DNA of 64,000 bases. It comes from Parathalassolituus penaei. GTDB lineage: Bacteria; Pseudomonadota; Gammaproteobacteria; Pseudomonadales; Oceanobacteraceae. The notes beneath the pieces are model-generated. The model saw only the letters and a list, made by a program, of their open reading frames with translations. It did not search any database and was not told where the DNA came from. The DNA is taken from NCBI RefSeq assembly GCF_026626885.1, contig NZ_JAPNOA010000059.1, positions 310,327 through 374,326 of the forward strand, in the 5' to 3' direction. Shown here piece after piece: positions 42,078 to 50,752 of this stretch; position 1 is the stretch's first letter; every line of letters starts with the position of its first letter. The translations under genes and the position numbers were made by a program.

Positions 42078-42112
42078 GGGCTGGCCGGTGCTTCACTCTC
42101 ACCGGCCAGCCC
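42078..42112 (+). promoter_or_regulatory. strong stem-loop between hpaB and hpaC
   Basis: GGGCTGGCCGGTG pairs perfectly over 13 bp with CACCGGCCAGCCC around a 9-base loop. No T-run follows, so it probably partly blocks transcription or protects the hpaB messenger, giving different amounts of oxygenase and reductase. Confidence 0.65.
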
Positions 42113-42155
42113 TCCATGACTGCGTCCAGCCAACCTGAATCACAGGCACAACATC

Positions 42156-42254
42156 ATGAATCGACTGCTTTCGCTGTTTCGTCGTACCGAACAAGAGGCA
42201 CTGCCGGAATCTGCCAGCCTGCTGAGCATGATGTTTCTGACGCCTTACCTGTAA
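42156..42254 (+). CDS. possible 32-residue peptide between hpaB and hpaC
   Basis: An ATG frame of 32 codons (starting MNRLLSLFRRTEQE) ends 12 bases before hpaC. Its ribosome-binding site is weak. It may couple translation to hpaC or may be chance. Confidence 0.3.
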   Translation: MNRLLSLFRRTEQEALPESASLLSMMFLTPYL

Positions 42255-42266
42255 AGGAAACTGACC

Positions 42267-43202
42267 ATGACCGCATTTGATCCCAAAGCTTTCCGTCGCG
42301 CGCTGGGCAACTTCGCCACCGGCGTGACCGTGATCACCGCTTGCACCCCTGATGGCGTCAAAACCGGTGTCACCGCCAACAGCTTCAACTCGGTGTCCCT
42401 CGACCCTGCGCTGGTGCTGTGGAGCATTATGAAAACCTCCGGCAGCGTCGAGATTTTCGAGCAGGCCAGCCACTTTGCCGTGAACATTCTGGCGGCTGAC
42501 CAGATCAACCTGTCGAACCACTTTGCACGTCCGTCCGACGACAAGTTCGCGGGTGTTGATTACGAAAGCGGCTTTGGCAATGCACCACTGCTGCGCGACT
42601 GCGCCGCCCGTTTCCAGTGCGAGAATTACCAGCGCCTCGACGGTGGTGATCACTGGATTCTGATCGGCAAAGTGGTGGCGTTTGATGATATTGGTCGCGC
42701 ACCGCTGCTGTATCACGCCGGTGCCTATTCAGCGGTGATTCCACACGCCGGTGCCAAACCGAAAAACCCGGAAGCCAACGCTGAAGGCATCGAGAAAAAC
42801 GCCCAGCGTCTGCACGACAACCTGTATTACCAGATGCTCCAGGGCGTCAAACGCTACCAGAACAGCTATCAGCCATTGCAACTGGCGACCGGCCTGCGTG
42901 TGATTGAAGCTCGCATGCTGATGACCCTGAACGACTTTGGCTCGCTGCTGGCCCGTGAGCTGGAAGAACGGATTGGTATGCCAGACCAGGACCTGCACGC
43001 CGCTCTGGAAACCCTGAAGCGCAAGGAATGGCTGGTAGTGAGTGGTGAAGGCAAGGACGAACGCCTGAGCCTGACCACAGCAGGCATTGAACAGGCTGAA
43101 ACCCTGTGGCAGATCGCTCAGGAGCGTCAGCAGCAGGTATTTGGCCAGTTCAGCGCAGACGAGCTGGCGGCCTTCCGCAAGGTGCTCAACGCCATCCAGT
43201 AA
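42267..43202 (+). CDS. hpaC: 4-hydroxyphenylacetate 3-monooxygenase, flavin reductase component (C1 type) with MarR-like C-terminal domain
   Basis: A 311-residue protein in two parts. Residues 1-165 form a flavin reductase domain ('FRRALGNFATGVTVITA', 'GVTANSFNSVSLDPALVLWSI', 'GGDHWILIGKVVAF'). Residues 190-311 form a MarR-like winged-helix region ('RVIEARMLMTLNDFGSLLARELEERIGMP', 'LKRKEWLVVSGEGKDERLSLTTAG'). In A. baumannii C1 the second part binds 4-HPA and speeds NADH use, so reduced flavin is made only when substrate is there. It supplies HpaB. AAAGGAAA precedes the ATG. A good terminator follows at 43334. Confidence 0.94.
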   Translation: MTAFDPKAFRRALGNFATGVTVITACTPDGVKTGVTANSFNSVSLDPALVLWSIMKTSGSVEIFEQASHFAVNILAADQINLSNHFARPSDDKFAGVDYESGFGNAPLLRDCAARFQCENYQRLDGGDHWILIGKVVAFDDIGRAPLLYHAGAYSAVIPHAGAKPKNPEANAEGIEKNAQRLHDNLYYQMLQGVKRYQNSYQPLQLATGLRVIEARMLMTLNDFGSLLARELEERIGMPDQDLHAALETLKRKEWLVVSGEGKDERLSLTTAGIEQAETLWQIAQERQQQVFGQFSADELAAFRKVLNAIQ

Positions 43203-43333
43203 GAATTTGTCTGGTCGGCGCTTGCTGGTCAGCCTGCCAAGATTCGCCGCACCAGTCGTGAGGGGCGCGAATGCTGACGATGCTGGTCTCCCCATCAGCG
43301 TCTGATCCTGTTGTTATATCTGCCTCATCCATT

Positions 43334-43356
43334 CCCGGCTTCGGCCGGGTTTTTTT
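43334..43356 (+). terminator. Rho-independent terminator after hpaC
   Basis: CCCGGC-TTCG-GCCGGG is followed by seven T residues, 131 bases after the hpaC stop. Confidence 0.9.
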
Positions 43357-43373
43357 CGTCAAACCTCAGACAC

Positions 43374-43402
43374 AAAAAAAGCGGACCGAAGTCCGCTTTT
43401 TT
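43374..43402. terminator. bidirectional terminator between hpaC and the cold-shock gene
   Basis: GCGGAC-CGAA-GTCCGC has seven A residues before it and six T residues after it. It ends the minus-strand cold-shock transcript and backs up the hpaC terminator. Confidence 0.9.
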
Positions 43403-43428
43403 ATGTTGTCATGGTTTGCCGAAGCAAA

Positions 43429-43638
43429 TTACACGATAACGATGTTCTCAGCCTGTGGGCCTTTTTTGCCTTGAGTCACAGTGAACTGGACTTTCTGGCC
43501 TTCAGCCAGGGTTTTGAAGCCTTCGCTCTGGATGGCGCTGTAGTGAGCGAATACATCTGGACCAGACTGCTGGGAGATGAAGCCAAAACCTTTCTCTTCG
43601 TTGAACCACTTAACGGTGCCGGTAACGGTGTTAGACAT
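43429..43638 (-). CDS. cold-shock protein (CspA family)
   Basis: A 69-residue single cold-shock domain. '[30 protein letters not shown]' contains RNP1 (KGFGFI) and RNP2 (VFAHY), and '[20 protein letters not shown]' completes the beta-barrel. It binds single-stranded RNA and melts secondary structure. A long leader of about 150 bases, usual for cold-shock messengers, lies upstream. Confidence 0.96.
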   Translation of the reverse strand: MSNTVTGTVKWFNEEKGFGFISQQSGPDVFAHYSAIQSEGFKTLAEGQKVQFTVTQGKKGPQAENIVIV

Positions 43639-43789
43639 TTGAAATATCCTGTAGAAAAAATAAAAAATTCGCCACTGCGGGCGGACAGCAGGATGCAGAT
43701 CGGAACCTGGATATTGCAGAACGAAGGACTACAAGAATACTTACGAAATGAATAACAAGAGGATTTGACTTCCAGCGTGTGCACCTACC

Positions 43790-43816
43790 TTAATACACCA
43801 GATTCTGGCTTGTCAA
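43790..43816 (-). promoter_or_regulatory. possible cold-shock gene promoter
   Basis: On the minus strand TTGACA (43816-43811) is followed after 15 bases by TATTAA (43795-43790). The spacer is short, so this is tentative. It would give a leader of about 145 bases. Confidence 0.4.
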
Positions 43817-43882
43817 ACGCAATGTCATACATGACTGGCTTTTTTGTAACCAACCTGTAAATTCGAGGCTCTGGTCTCTGGG

Positions 43883-46117
43883 TTACCGACCAGACTCATC
43901 ACTTTTTGGCTCTCGTGGCGCATGACTGTCACGCGCAGCAGCAAGCCAACGCTCCAGTACCGGAATAATAGCTTCCATCCGCACCGGCTTTGCCAGATAG
44001 TCGTTCATACCTGCCAGCAGGCACTGCTCACGATCGCCCTGCATGGCATTGGCGGTCATAGCGATAATCGGCAAACGTCCGAAACGCAGGTCCTGTCGTA
44101 ACAACCGCGTGGTGTCGTAACCGTCACGCACCGGCATATGGCAGTCCATCAGCACCAGATCACAACGATACTGATCCAGCCATTGCAGGGCTTCGTCACC
44201 ATGGTTGCAAACCTCAACCTCCAGTCCCAGCAACTGCAACAAACCACTCGCCACCTTCTGATTTACCAGATTGTCTTCCACCAGCAGCACCTTGCCCTGC
44301 AGCTGGGGATAATGAGGGGGCGTCGAACGCTCAACGGGCCGGGAAGCCAACACCGTATGTTCGTCGTCAAACAGGGAGTGCAAGACATCAAACAGTAACG
44401 ACTGGTTCAGCGGCTTGCTGATCACCGACCGGAAACCGTGCAAACCGGTAATCTGCCCCGACAGACGCATGCCCACGGACGAAATACCAATCACCACAGG
44501 CTGCGGCTGCAACTGCCCCAGCCAATGCAACTGTAACGCGGCTTCGTCAATGTTGTTCACCGCTAGCAGCACAACCTCCGGTTTTTCGAGATCGGCCGCT
44601 TCGGCAGGCAAAGTCTCCAGCAAGCGGTATTGCATTTGCCAGCAGTCGAGCATACGGCCGAGATATTCGCGACTGTCGCGATTCGGTTCGATCACCAGCA
44701 GACGGCGCTTGGCCAAACGGGGGGACTGTCGATACGCACGGTCACGATGACGTTCACTGCTGTCGAGCCAGATCCGGAACCAGAATCGTGAGCCTGCTCC
44801 CGGAATGCTGTTAACGCCAATATCACCGTCCATCAGCGCCACAATCTGCTTGCTGATGCTGAGGCCCAGTCCGGTGCCACCAAATCGGCGGGTGGTGCTG
44901 GAGTCGCCCTGATAAAACCGCTGGAACAGATGCCGACACACATCCGGCGCCATTCCCATACCAGTATCCACCACCTCGAACTGCAAGCAGCTGCGGTTGT
45001 TGAACTCGGCGATTACCCGGCAATGCACGCGGATGGAACCCTTTTCGGTGAACTTGATGGCATTACCAACCAGATTAAACAACACCTGCTGGATACGCCC
45101 CGGATCACCCACAAACCACTGGCTTTGCATCGGCTCCGCCGGGCAGATCAGTTCTACCGGTTTGTTCGCCACCCGGTGGGAAATGGATTCACCAAATATG
45201 GCCAGCAGTTTGGGCAGATCGAACTCGCGCTGCTCAAGCTCCAGCATGCCGGATTCAATTTTCGAGAAATCGAGAATGTCGTTGATGATGGTCAGCAGTG
45301 ATTCGGCACTGTGATGAATGCTGTTGGCCATATCCAGCTGCTCTTCGCTGAGACTGGTTTCGCGCAGCAGGCTGATCATGCCCAGCACACCGTTGATCGG
45401 CGTGCGGATTTCATGACTCATATTGGCGAGGAACATACTCTTGGCGCGATCGGCGGCCTCGGCGACTTCTTTGGCGCGACGCAGCTCGACCATCATACGT
45501 TCGGTATTTTCCTTGGCTTCGCGTAACTCATGGGTACGCTCGTCGATCAGTTCTTCGAGGTGCTCCTGATAGTCCTGCAGCTCCTGCTCGGCACGTTTGC
45601 GTTCGGAAATATCCACCACAAACGCCACCACATACTCTTCGTTATCCAGCACAAAATAGTGGGAATGGATTTCTACCGGAAACTGCTTGCCATGATGGTC
45701 GATGTGCAGTGTTTCGAAATGCACCTTGTTGCTGAGCTTCAGCGCTTCCCAGATACCCGGCCAGTCGTCTTCACAGACATTCGGGTCCAGCTCCCAGATT
45801 GGACGCCCAATCATATCCTCACGGCTGTAACCCAGACGTTCACAGGCGGCCCGATTGACGTTCACAATGCGGGAATCGGCCCGCATCCAGAACACCTCGT
45901 GTGACGCTACCTCCAGCGAATACTGGTTAAAGCGCAAAGAGTTGAAAATCGCCTCGCTGTTGGCCAGTTCGTGGTCGAGATCAATGCGCGGAAACCGCTG
46001 CCCCTTGATGATCTCGTGAATATCCTGCGTCTTGTTATGCACGGCCATAGCAACACCTGCCAAACGGATGTTCCGGAATCCCTGACGAACATTCAGCCTA
46101 GCAGTAGCACAAGCCAT
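43883..46117 (-). CDS. hybrid sensor histidine kinase: PAS, HisKA, HATPase, two receiver-like domains
   Basis: A 744-residue cytoplasmic kinase (ATG at 46048 is an alternative start). A PAS domain covers about 60-190 ('[33 protein letters not shown]'), then a coiled coil, the phospho-acceptor '[19 protein letters not shown]', the N box '[12 protein letters not shown]', G boxes 'VVDTGMGM' and '[15 protein letters not shown]'. A degenerate receiver (about 480-590) lacks the usual aspartate, and a normal one follows with '[14 protein letters not shown]' and '[22 protein letters not shown]'. No HPt domain is present, so the phosphate must move to another protein. No membrane helix is seen. Confidence 0.92.
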   Translation of the reverse strand: MACATARLNVRQGFRNIRLAGVAMAVHNKTQDIHEIIKGQRFPRIDLDHELANSEAIFNSLRFNQYSLEVASHEVFWMRADSRIVNVNRAACERLGYSREDMIGRPIWELDPNVCEDDWPGIWEALKLSNKVHFETLHIDHHGKQFPVEIHSHYFVLDNEEYVVAFVVDISERKRAEQELQDYQEHLEELIDERTHELREAKENTERMMVELRRAKEVAEAADRAKSMFLANMSHEIRTPINGVLGMISLLRETSLSEEQLDMANSIHHSAESLLTIINDILDFSKIESGMLELEQREFDLPKLLAIFGESISHRVANKPVELICPAEPMQSQWFVGDPGRIQQVLFNLVGNAIKFTEKGSIRVHCRVIAEFNNRSCLQFEVVDTGMGMAPDVCRHLFQRFYQGDSSTTRRFGGTGLGLSISKQIVALMDGDIGVNSIPGAGSRFWFRIWLDSSERHRDRAYRQSPRLAKRRLLVIEPNRDSREYLGRMLDCWQMQYRLLETLPAEAADLEKPEVVLLAVNNIDEAALQLHWLGQLQPQPVVIGISSVGMRLSGQITGLHGFRSVISKPLNQSLLFDVLHSLFDDEHTVLASRPVERSTPPHYPQLQGKVLLVEDNLVNQKVASGLLQLLGLEVEVCNHGDEALQWLDQYRCDLVLMDCHMPVRDGYDTTRLLRQDLRFGRLPIIAMTANAMQGDREQCLLAGMNDYLAKPVRMEAIIPVLERWLAAARDSHAPREPKSDESGR

Positions 46118-46188
46118 GCGCGAACACCCTGGTCAAGATGGCGTATATTTTATAATCAATGATTCCCGCTCATGACCCAACGCACGAC

Positions 46189-47349
46189 TTACCAGTATCG
46201 CAACCAGCCGTGTGAATGACGACGTTTCAGCCGCGCAAACCAGGCGGTCAGCGGGTACAGACACAGCGCCAGTCCGACAGCGATCATCCATACCTGACTG
46301 ACGTGCTCAACGCCCAGCAAGTCGCCATGGTTGGTTCCCCACACAGACACCGCGACCTCGTACATCAGCAATAACGCATACAGGTGCAGCAGGTAGAAAA
46401 ACATGGGGGCACCGCCCAGTGTGGTCAGCCAATGTTGCCAGCGCCCGGACCAGCGTTCGAAGGCGAACAACAACAGGCATGAAATCCCCAGCGTCAGCAG
46501 CAGAAAATGTAATGACGGCGGGTATTTGGTGAGGTTCACCATCGACATCAGGGTATGGGTTGGAGAGATTCCGGATTCCAGCGCCGATGGTTCCCCGTAT
46601 AAATCACTTCCCCGCAGCACCACAAACAGCAACAGGCAGCTGGCACCAGCCAGCCACAAACTCTGCAGCCGTTTTACCGCATCGTAACCACGAGCAAACC
46701 AGGGGCCTGCCCAATATCCCAGCACAATTACGCCAATCCACGGGAGTAGCGGATAACTGATCTTGAGCCTGATCGGGCCATCGCTGATCAGGAAATTACG
46801 ATCATGCAGGATGGTCCAAACCGGATAGGCCCAATGGTCGCTGCTGAATTGCAGCGGCGATAACAGGTTATGTCCCGCCACCAGCGTTAACCCCAGAACC
46901 AGCAGCCACGGCCGTGGCCAATGACTCACCAACGCCAGGCAGATCATGCTCAGACCAATGGCCCAGATCACCTGCAGCCAGATGGTGTGGTAGCTACCCA
47001 TCCATGAGAACGTCACCAGCGTAAACTCCAGTACGATCAGAAACAGGCCACGCTTCAGCAAAAAGCCGGTTAACGGGCGCACCGGTCCACTGCCACCATG
47101 GGCATACAACCAGGCCGATACTCCGGCCAGAAACACAAACGAGGGCGCACACAGGTGCGCCGCAATCCGGCTCCAGAACAGAGCCGGAGACGTTGTGTCC
47201 AGATTCATCGGGTCACTGACCTGCTGATGCAGGAAAAACCGCTCACGCACGTGATCGACCAGCATCAACAACATCACCAGCCCGCGCAGGCTGTCGATGC
47301 TGCTGATACGGCCTGCCAGTGCAGGACTCTGGGCCAGCTCAGAACTCAT
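46189..47349 (-). CDS. DUF1624 heparan-alpha-glucosaminide N-acetyltransferase-like membrane protein
   Basis: A 386-residue protein with ten or so membrane segments. 'RISSIDSLRGLVMLLMLVDHVRERFF' is the signature of the DUF1624/HGSNAT family and carries the conserved histidine. These are thought to move acyl groups across membranes. Its first codons overlap the end of the TonB receptor gene by 11 bases, so both come from one messenger; the substrate may relate to that receptor's ligand. Confidence 0.85.
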   Translation of the reverse strand: MSSELAQSPALAGRISSIDSLRGLVMLLMLVDHVRERFFLHQQVSDPMNLDTTSPALFWSRIAAHLCAPSFVFLAGVSAWLYAHGGSGPVRPLTGFLLKRGLFLIVLEFTLVTFSWMGSYHTIWLQVIWAIGLSMICLALVSHWPRPWLLVLGLTLVAGHNLLSPLQFSSDHWAYPVWTILHDRNFLISDGPIRLKISYPLLPWIGVIVLGYWAGPWFARGYDAVKRLQSLWLAGASCLLLFVVLRGSDLYGEPSALESGISPTHTLMSMVNLTKYPPSLHFLLLTLGISCLLLFAFERWSGRWQHWLTTLGGAPMFFYLLHLYALLLMYEVAVSVWGTNHGDLLGVEHVSQVWMIAVGLALCLYPLTAWFARLKRRHSHGWLRYW

Positions 47350-49459
47350 AGGTCAGACTCGCACGAATATTGCGTGGCTCACCAGGCTGGTTCCACAAGG
47401 CCGAATAGCTGTTACGGATATAGGATTCGTCCAGCAGGTTATCCACATACAGAGCGGCGTCGAGGCCATCGCCCAACTCAGTGCCAGCGAATACATCGAC
47501 CAGACTGTAGGCTGGCAGACGGTAATCCGGATCAGCCGCATCCCCCGGACGTGCGCCAACATGACGCAGACGCACTCCGGCGTGATTCTGATAACCGTAG
47601 AGGTCCAGCTGCTGTTTAAGGGTCAGGTTGAGGGTATGACGCGGGATATTCACAAGGCCACTGCCTTCCGGCACCAGCACGCCCCAATCAGCACTGATGG
47701 CATCACGAGTGGTGCGGGCATACAACCAGCTCCACGCCAGACTGGCGTTCAGACGCTCGGTCAGATCCGCCGCCACATCCAGCTCCAGCCCCTGGCTACG
47801 CGCCTCGCCCAGCGAGGCCGAGAAGCCGGCATTCACCGGGTCGGCGGTGAGAATGTTGGACTTCACCGCATCAAACACTGCCACCGTGCCCTGCAGACGT
47901 TCCGATTCGTACTTCACACCGGCTTCCAGCGAGTGACTGGCCTCGGGCTCAAAAGCATCGCCCTGATAATCAGAACCACTGACCGGCATAAAACCTTCGG
48001 AATAACTGCTGTACAGGCGGGTACTGTCGCTGAGCACATACACCACCCCCACACGCGGGCTCCAGCGACCATCGGCCTGATGGCTGCTGGTATTGGCTAA
48101 CTGCTCATGCAGCTGCTGACGGAAACGGTCGTAACGAGCGCCCAGCAACAGTTGCCAGTCTGCGTTCAGCTCCATCTGATCCTGCAGGTATATTCCCCAG
48201 GCATTCCAGACTTCATGATTGCGATACAGAGGTGTCAGTGCGGGTGCGCTGCTGCCATACACCGGGTTGTGAATATCAATGGCGTAACTGCCCGCTGCTC
48301 CCCGATAACGGTCCATGTCGGTATCCAGCTGGTAACGGTAACCGTCAGCGCCCACCATCAGGTTGTGACGCACCGCCCCCGTCCATTCCTCACCACTCAG
48401 CTCCAGCCGTGCAGACTTGTCGGCAGCCGAATAATCGCGGTAACGACGCTGACGGGTGAGGGTGCTGCCATCCTGTAACAACGACTGGCGGCTGGCCGAC
48501 AGCTCGGCCTCGGAGGAATACCCCTTGAAGCCGGAGTTGCGCTGGCTGATCCCGGCGGTTAACTGCCACCCATTGTCGAGCATGTGATCGAGTGACAGCT
48601 GATGACCCAACGCGCGGGTACGGATCGGGCCATCATCCGGTTCACCGAGAAAACGCGAACGCGGCACCGTATCAAAATCGCCGTTCAGCACCACTACACC
48701 ACGATCGAAAACCTGATCCTGACGCACGTACTCCATCTCGTAGAGCAGACTGGTGTTATCGCCCAGCTCCTTCAGCAGCGATGGTGTCAGCACCCGTTTG
48801 CGGCTGTAAACATGGTCGCGAAAGCTGTCGTCATTGGCCCAGGCACCGTTCACCCGCCCGGCCATGGTGTCGGATAACGCACCCGTGATGTCCGCCTCCA
48901 CCCGGCGATGACCAAAACGCCCGGTTTCACCCTTGATGTACCCGGCTGATTCAAATTCTGGCTTGCGGGTCACCACGTTGATGGTGCCGCCCGGCTCCGA
49001 ACGGCCATAGAGCGCGGCCCCCGGCCCTTTTAACACCTCAATGGATTCCACATTGGACATGTCACGGTTGCCGCTGAAACCACGGCCACCACTGAAACCG
49101 TTCACCAGATACCCGGATGGCATGTTCTCGTTACCGGGAAAACCACGCAGCGCGTAGCTGTCCCAAAGACCACCGGTGTTGTTCTGACGCGCCACACTGG
49201 CGGATGAATCCAACGCGTCCTGAAAGGAATGCACTCCACGCTCATCCAGATCAACCCGCTCCAGCTGCTGCAACGCCTGCGGCCGATCCTGCTCGGCAAC
49301 ATTGCCGCGATAAGGCTGCTGATATGACGTGACCACGACCTCTTCGATGGGCGTTTCAGTGGCGGTTTTATTGGCCGTTTCAGTGGATTCGGACAACACC
49401 GGTGCCGACACAACCAGCAGCAACGGCAAGGAAACAGAGGGTTTGAGACTGGAAAACAT
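47339..49459 (-). CDS. TonB-dependent outer-membrane receptor
   Basis: A 706-residue receptor. The ATG at 49459 starts a signal peptide ('LPLLLVVSAPVLSES'-like); an in-frame TTG further out is less likely. A TonB box-like 'PIEEVVVTSYQ' is followed by the plug ('GVHSFQDALDSSASVARQNNTGGLWDSYALRGFPG', 'VESIEVLKGPGAALYGRSEPGGTINVVTRKP') and a beta-barrel ending 'NIRASLTYEF' with the terminal phenylalanine. It is of the siderophore-receptor type and should import an iron chelate. I see no good Fur box before it, unlike the receptor at 50753. Confidence 0.92.
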   Translation of the reverse strand: MFSSLKPSVSLPLLLVVSAPVLSESTETANKTATETPIEEVVVTSYQQPYRGNVAEQDRPQALQQLERVDLDERGVHSFQDALDSSASVARQNNTGGLWDSYALRGFPGNENMPSGYLVNGFSGGRGFSGNRDMSNVESIEVLKGPGAALYGRSEPGGTINVVTRKPEFESAGYIKGETGRFGHRRVEADITGALSDTMAGRVNGAWANDDSFRDHVYSRKRVLTPSLLKELGDNTSLLYEMEYVRQDQVFDRGVVVLNGDFDTVPRSRFLGEPDDGPIRTRALGHQLSLDHMLDNGWQLTAGISQRNSGFKGYSSEAELSASRQSLLQDGSTLTRQRRYRDYSAADKSARLELSGEEWTGAVRHNLMVGADGYRYQLDTDMDRYRGAAGSYAIDIHNPVYGSSAPALTPLYRNHEVWNAWGIYLQDQMELNADWQLLLGARYDRFRQQLHEQLANTSSHQADGRWSPRVGVVYVLSDSTRLYSSYSEGFMPVSGSDYQGDAFEPEASHSLEAGVKYESERLQGTVAVFDAVKSNILTADPVNAGFSASLGEARSQGLELDVAADLTERLNASLAWSWLYARTTRDAISADWGVLVPEGSGLVNIPRHTLNLTLKQQLDLYGYQNHAGVRLRHVGARPGDAADPDYRLPAYSLVDVFAGTELGDGLDAALYVDNLLDESYIRNSYSALWNQPGEPRNIRASLTYEF

Positions 49460-49696
49460 GGATTCAACTCTGACGGGCAATAGAAATGGCTATCGTTTGA
49501 TATGTAATAATATAACAATAAAATTAACAACATCTACCCACAATCCCAAATCAAATCCCAAATACGAAGCCAACCGGCACCGGCACAACAGCGGCATGAT
49601 TCCATTTACGGAAACATGAAGTACCGCTACGGCCGCAATCGGCCTGTTTGCCACAGGCGTATGATCAGGCTGGATCACTGCTCACAGGAGTTGTAT

Positions 49697-50515
49697 ATGC
49701 CCGCCCCGATCAACCACTTCAAACGCGCCATCAATCCGGCCCAAACCATAAGCCCACGCGCCCAGATCGGCCTGTGGCTGGGTCTGGCCAACAGTTACAC
49801 CGCTGAGTTGCTGGCAGGCGCCGGATTTGACTGGCTGCTGATTGATGGAGAGCACTCACCCAACGACCTGCGGACCATTCTCGAACAACTGCAGGCGGTC
49901 GCGCCGTACCCGACCACTCCGATTGTGCGTCCGGCCTGGCCCGATGCCGTACGCATCAAACAGATTCTCGATCTCGGTGTGCAAACCATCCTCGCGCCGA
50001 TGGTTGAAACCGCCGAACAAGCCGCCGCCGTGGTGGCGGCGACCCGTTATCCGCCACAAGGCATTCGCGGGGTTGGCAGCCCGCTGGCACGCGCTTCACA
50101 GTTCAACCGTAATGCCGATTATCTGGAGACCGCCAATGAACAAATCTGTGTGCTGATCCAGATCGAAACCGCCACCGGCGTTGAACATCTGGATGCCATT
50201 CTGAAAGTGGAAGGGGTCGATGGTGTGTTTATTGGCCCGGCCGATCTCAGCGCCTCGATGGGTTACCTGAATAACCCCGGTCATCCTCAGGTGCAGGCGG
50301 TGATTGAATCCTGCATCGGCAAGATTGTGGCGGCTGGCAAAGCCCCCGGCATCCTGATTGGCAACGAACAACTGGCTAAACGCTACATCGAACTGGGTGC
50401 TCTGTTTGTGGGTGTTGGCACCGATACCGGCCTGCTGCTGAAGTCGTCGGCCGAGCTGATTGGTCGTTACAAAACAGAGTTAACACCGCAAGAAAAGCCC
50501 GGTTCGGTTTACTGA
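49697..50515 (+). CDS. second HpaI-type 2-oxo acid aldolase
   Basis: A 272-residue paralogue of the hpaI product at 21860. AGGAG precedes the ATG at 49697. All active-site segments are kept: '[33 protein letters not shown]', '[17 protein letters not shown]', '[33 protein letters not shown]' and '[18 protein letters not shown]'. It should cleave 4-hydroxy-2-oxo acids to pyruvate and an aldehyde. It stands between two TonB receptors, far from the pathway. The likeness is high enough to suggest a rather recent duplication; different codons argue it is not very new. Confidence 0.93.
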   Translation: MPAPINHFKRAINPAQTISPRAQIGLWLGLANSYTAELLAGAGFDWLLIDGEHSPNDLRTILEQLQAVAPYPTTPIVRPAWPDAVRIKQILDLGVQTILAPMVETAEQAAAVVAATRYPPQGIRGVGSPLARASQFNRNADYLETANEQICVLIQIETATGVEHLDAILKVEGVDGVFIGPADLSASMGYLNNPGHPQVQAVIESCIGKIVAAGKAPGILIGNEQLAKRYIELGALFVGVGTDTGLLLKSSAELIGRYKTELTPQEKPGSVY

Positions 50516-50542
50516 TTACCCCTGTTACTCCTGCCCTTGTTG

Positions 50543-50580
50543 CCGCGTTATCTCTCAGCCGAGCCTGAGATATAACGCGG
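50543..50580 (+). terminator. stem-loop after the second hpaI
   Basis: CCGCGTTATCTCTCAG pairs with CTGAGATATAACGCGG at 15 of 16 positions around CCGAGC, 27 bases after the stop. There is no T-run, so it may stop only with Rho or protect the messenger end. Confidence 0.55.
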
Positions 50581-50684
50581 TGTCTGCAACAGCTCGATAC
50601 TGCCCCGACCTGCCCCTGCCTTTGTCTCTGCTTTTGCCTGCCGACGATAGAAGCATTGCTGACATAACAATACATATTCTCAAA

Positions 50685-50699
50685 TGAAAATGATTATTA
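50685..50699 (+). promoter_or_regulatory. Fur box upstream of the TonB receptor
   Basis: TGAAAATGATTATTA matches the 7-1-7 Fur consensus TGATAAT-N-ATTATCA at 12 of 14 positions. It lies in an A+T-rich stretch 54 bases before the receptor start and predicts iron repression. Confidence 0.75.
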
Positions 50700-50752
50700 C
50701 ATAAAATAAAATACCAGCCTTCTGCAACTTTCAAAGGCTGTTTGCTGTCGCC

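Noticed and set aside
49500-49530. A Fur box before the TonB receptor at 49459
   Set aside because: The stretch is A+T-rich but matches the 7-1-7 consensus poorly, unlike the site at 50685.
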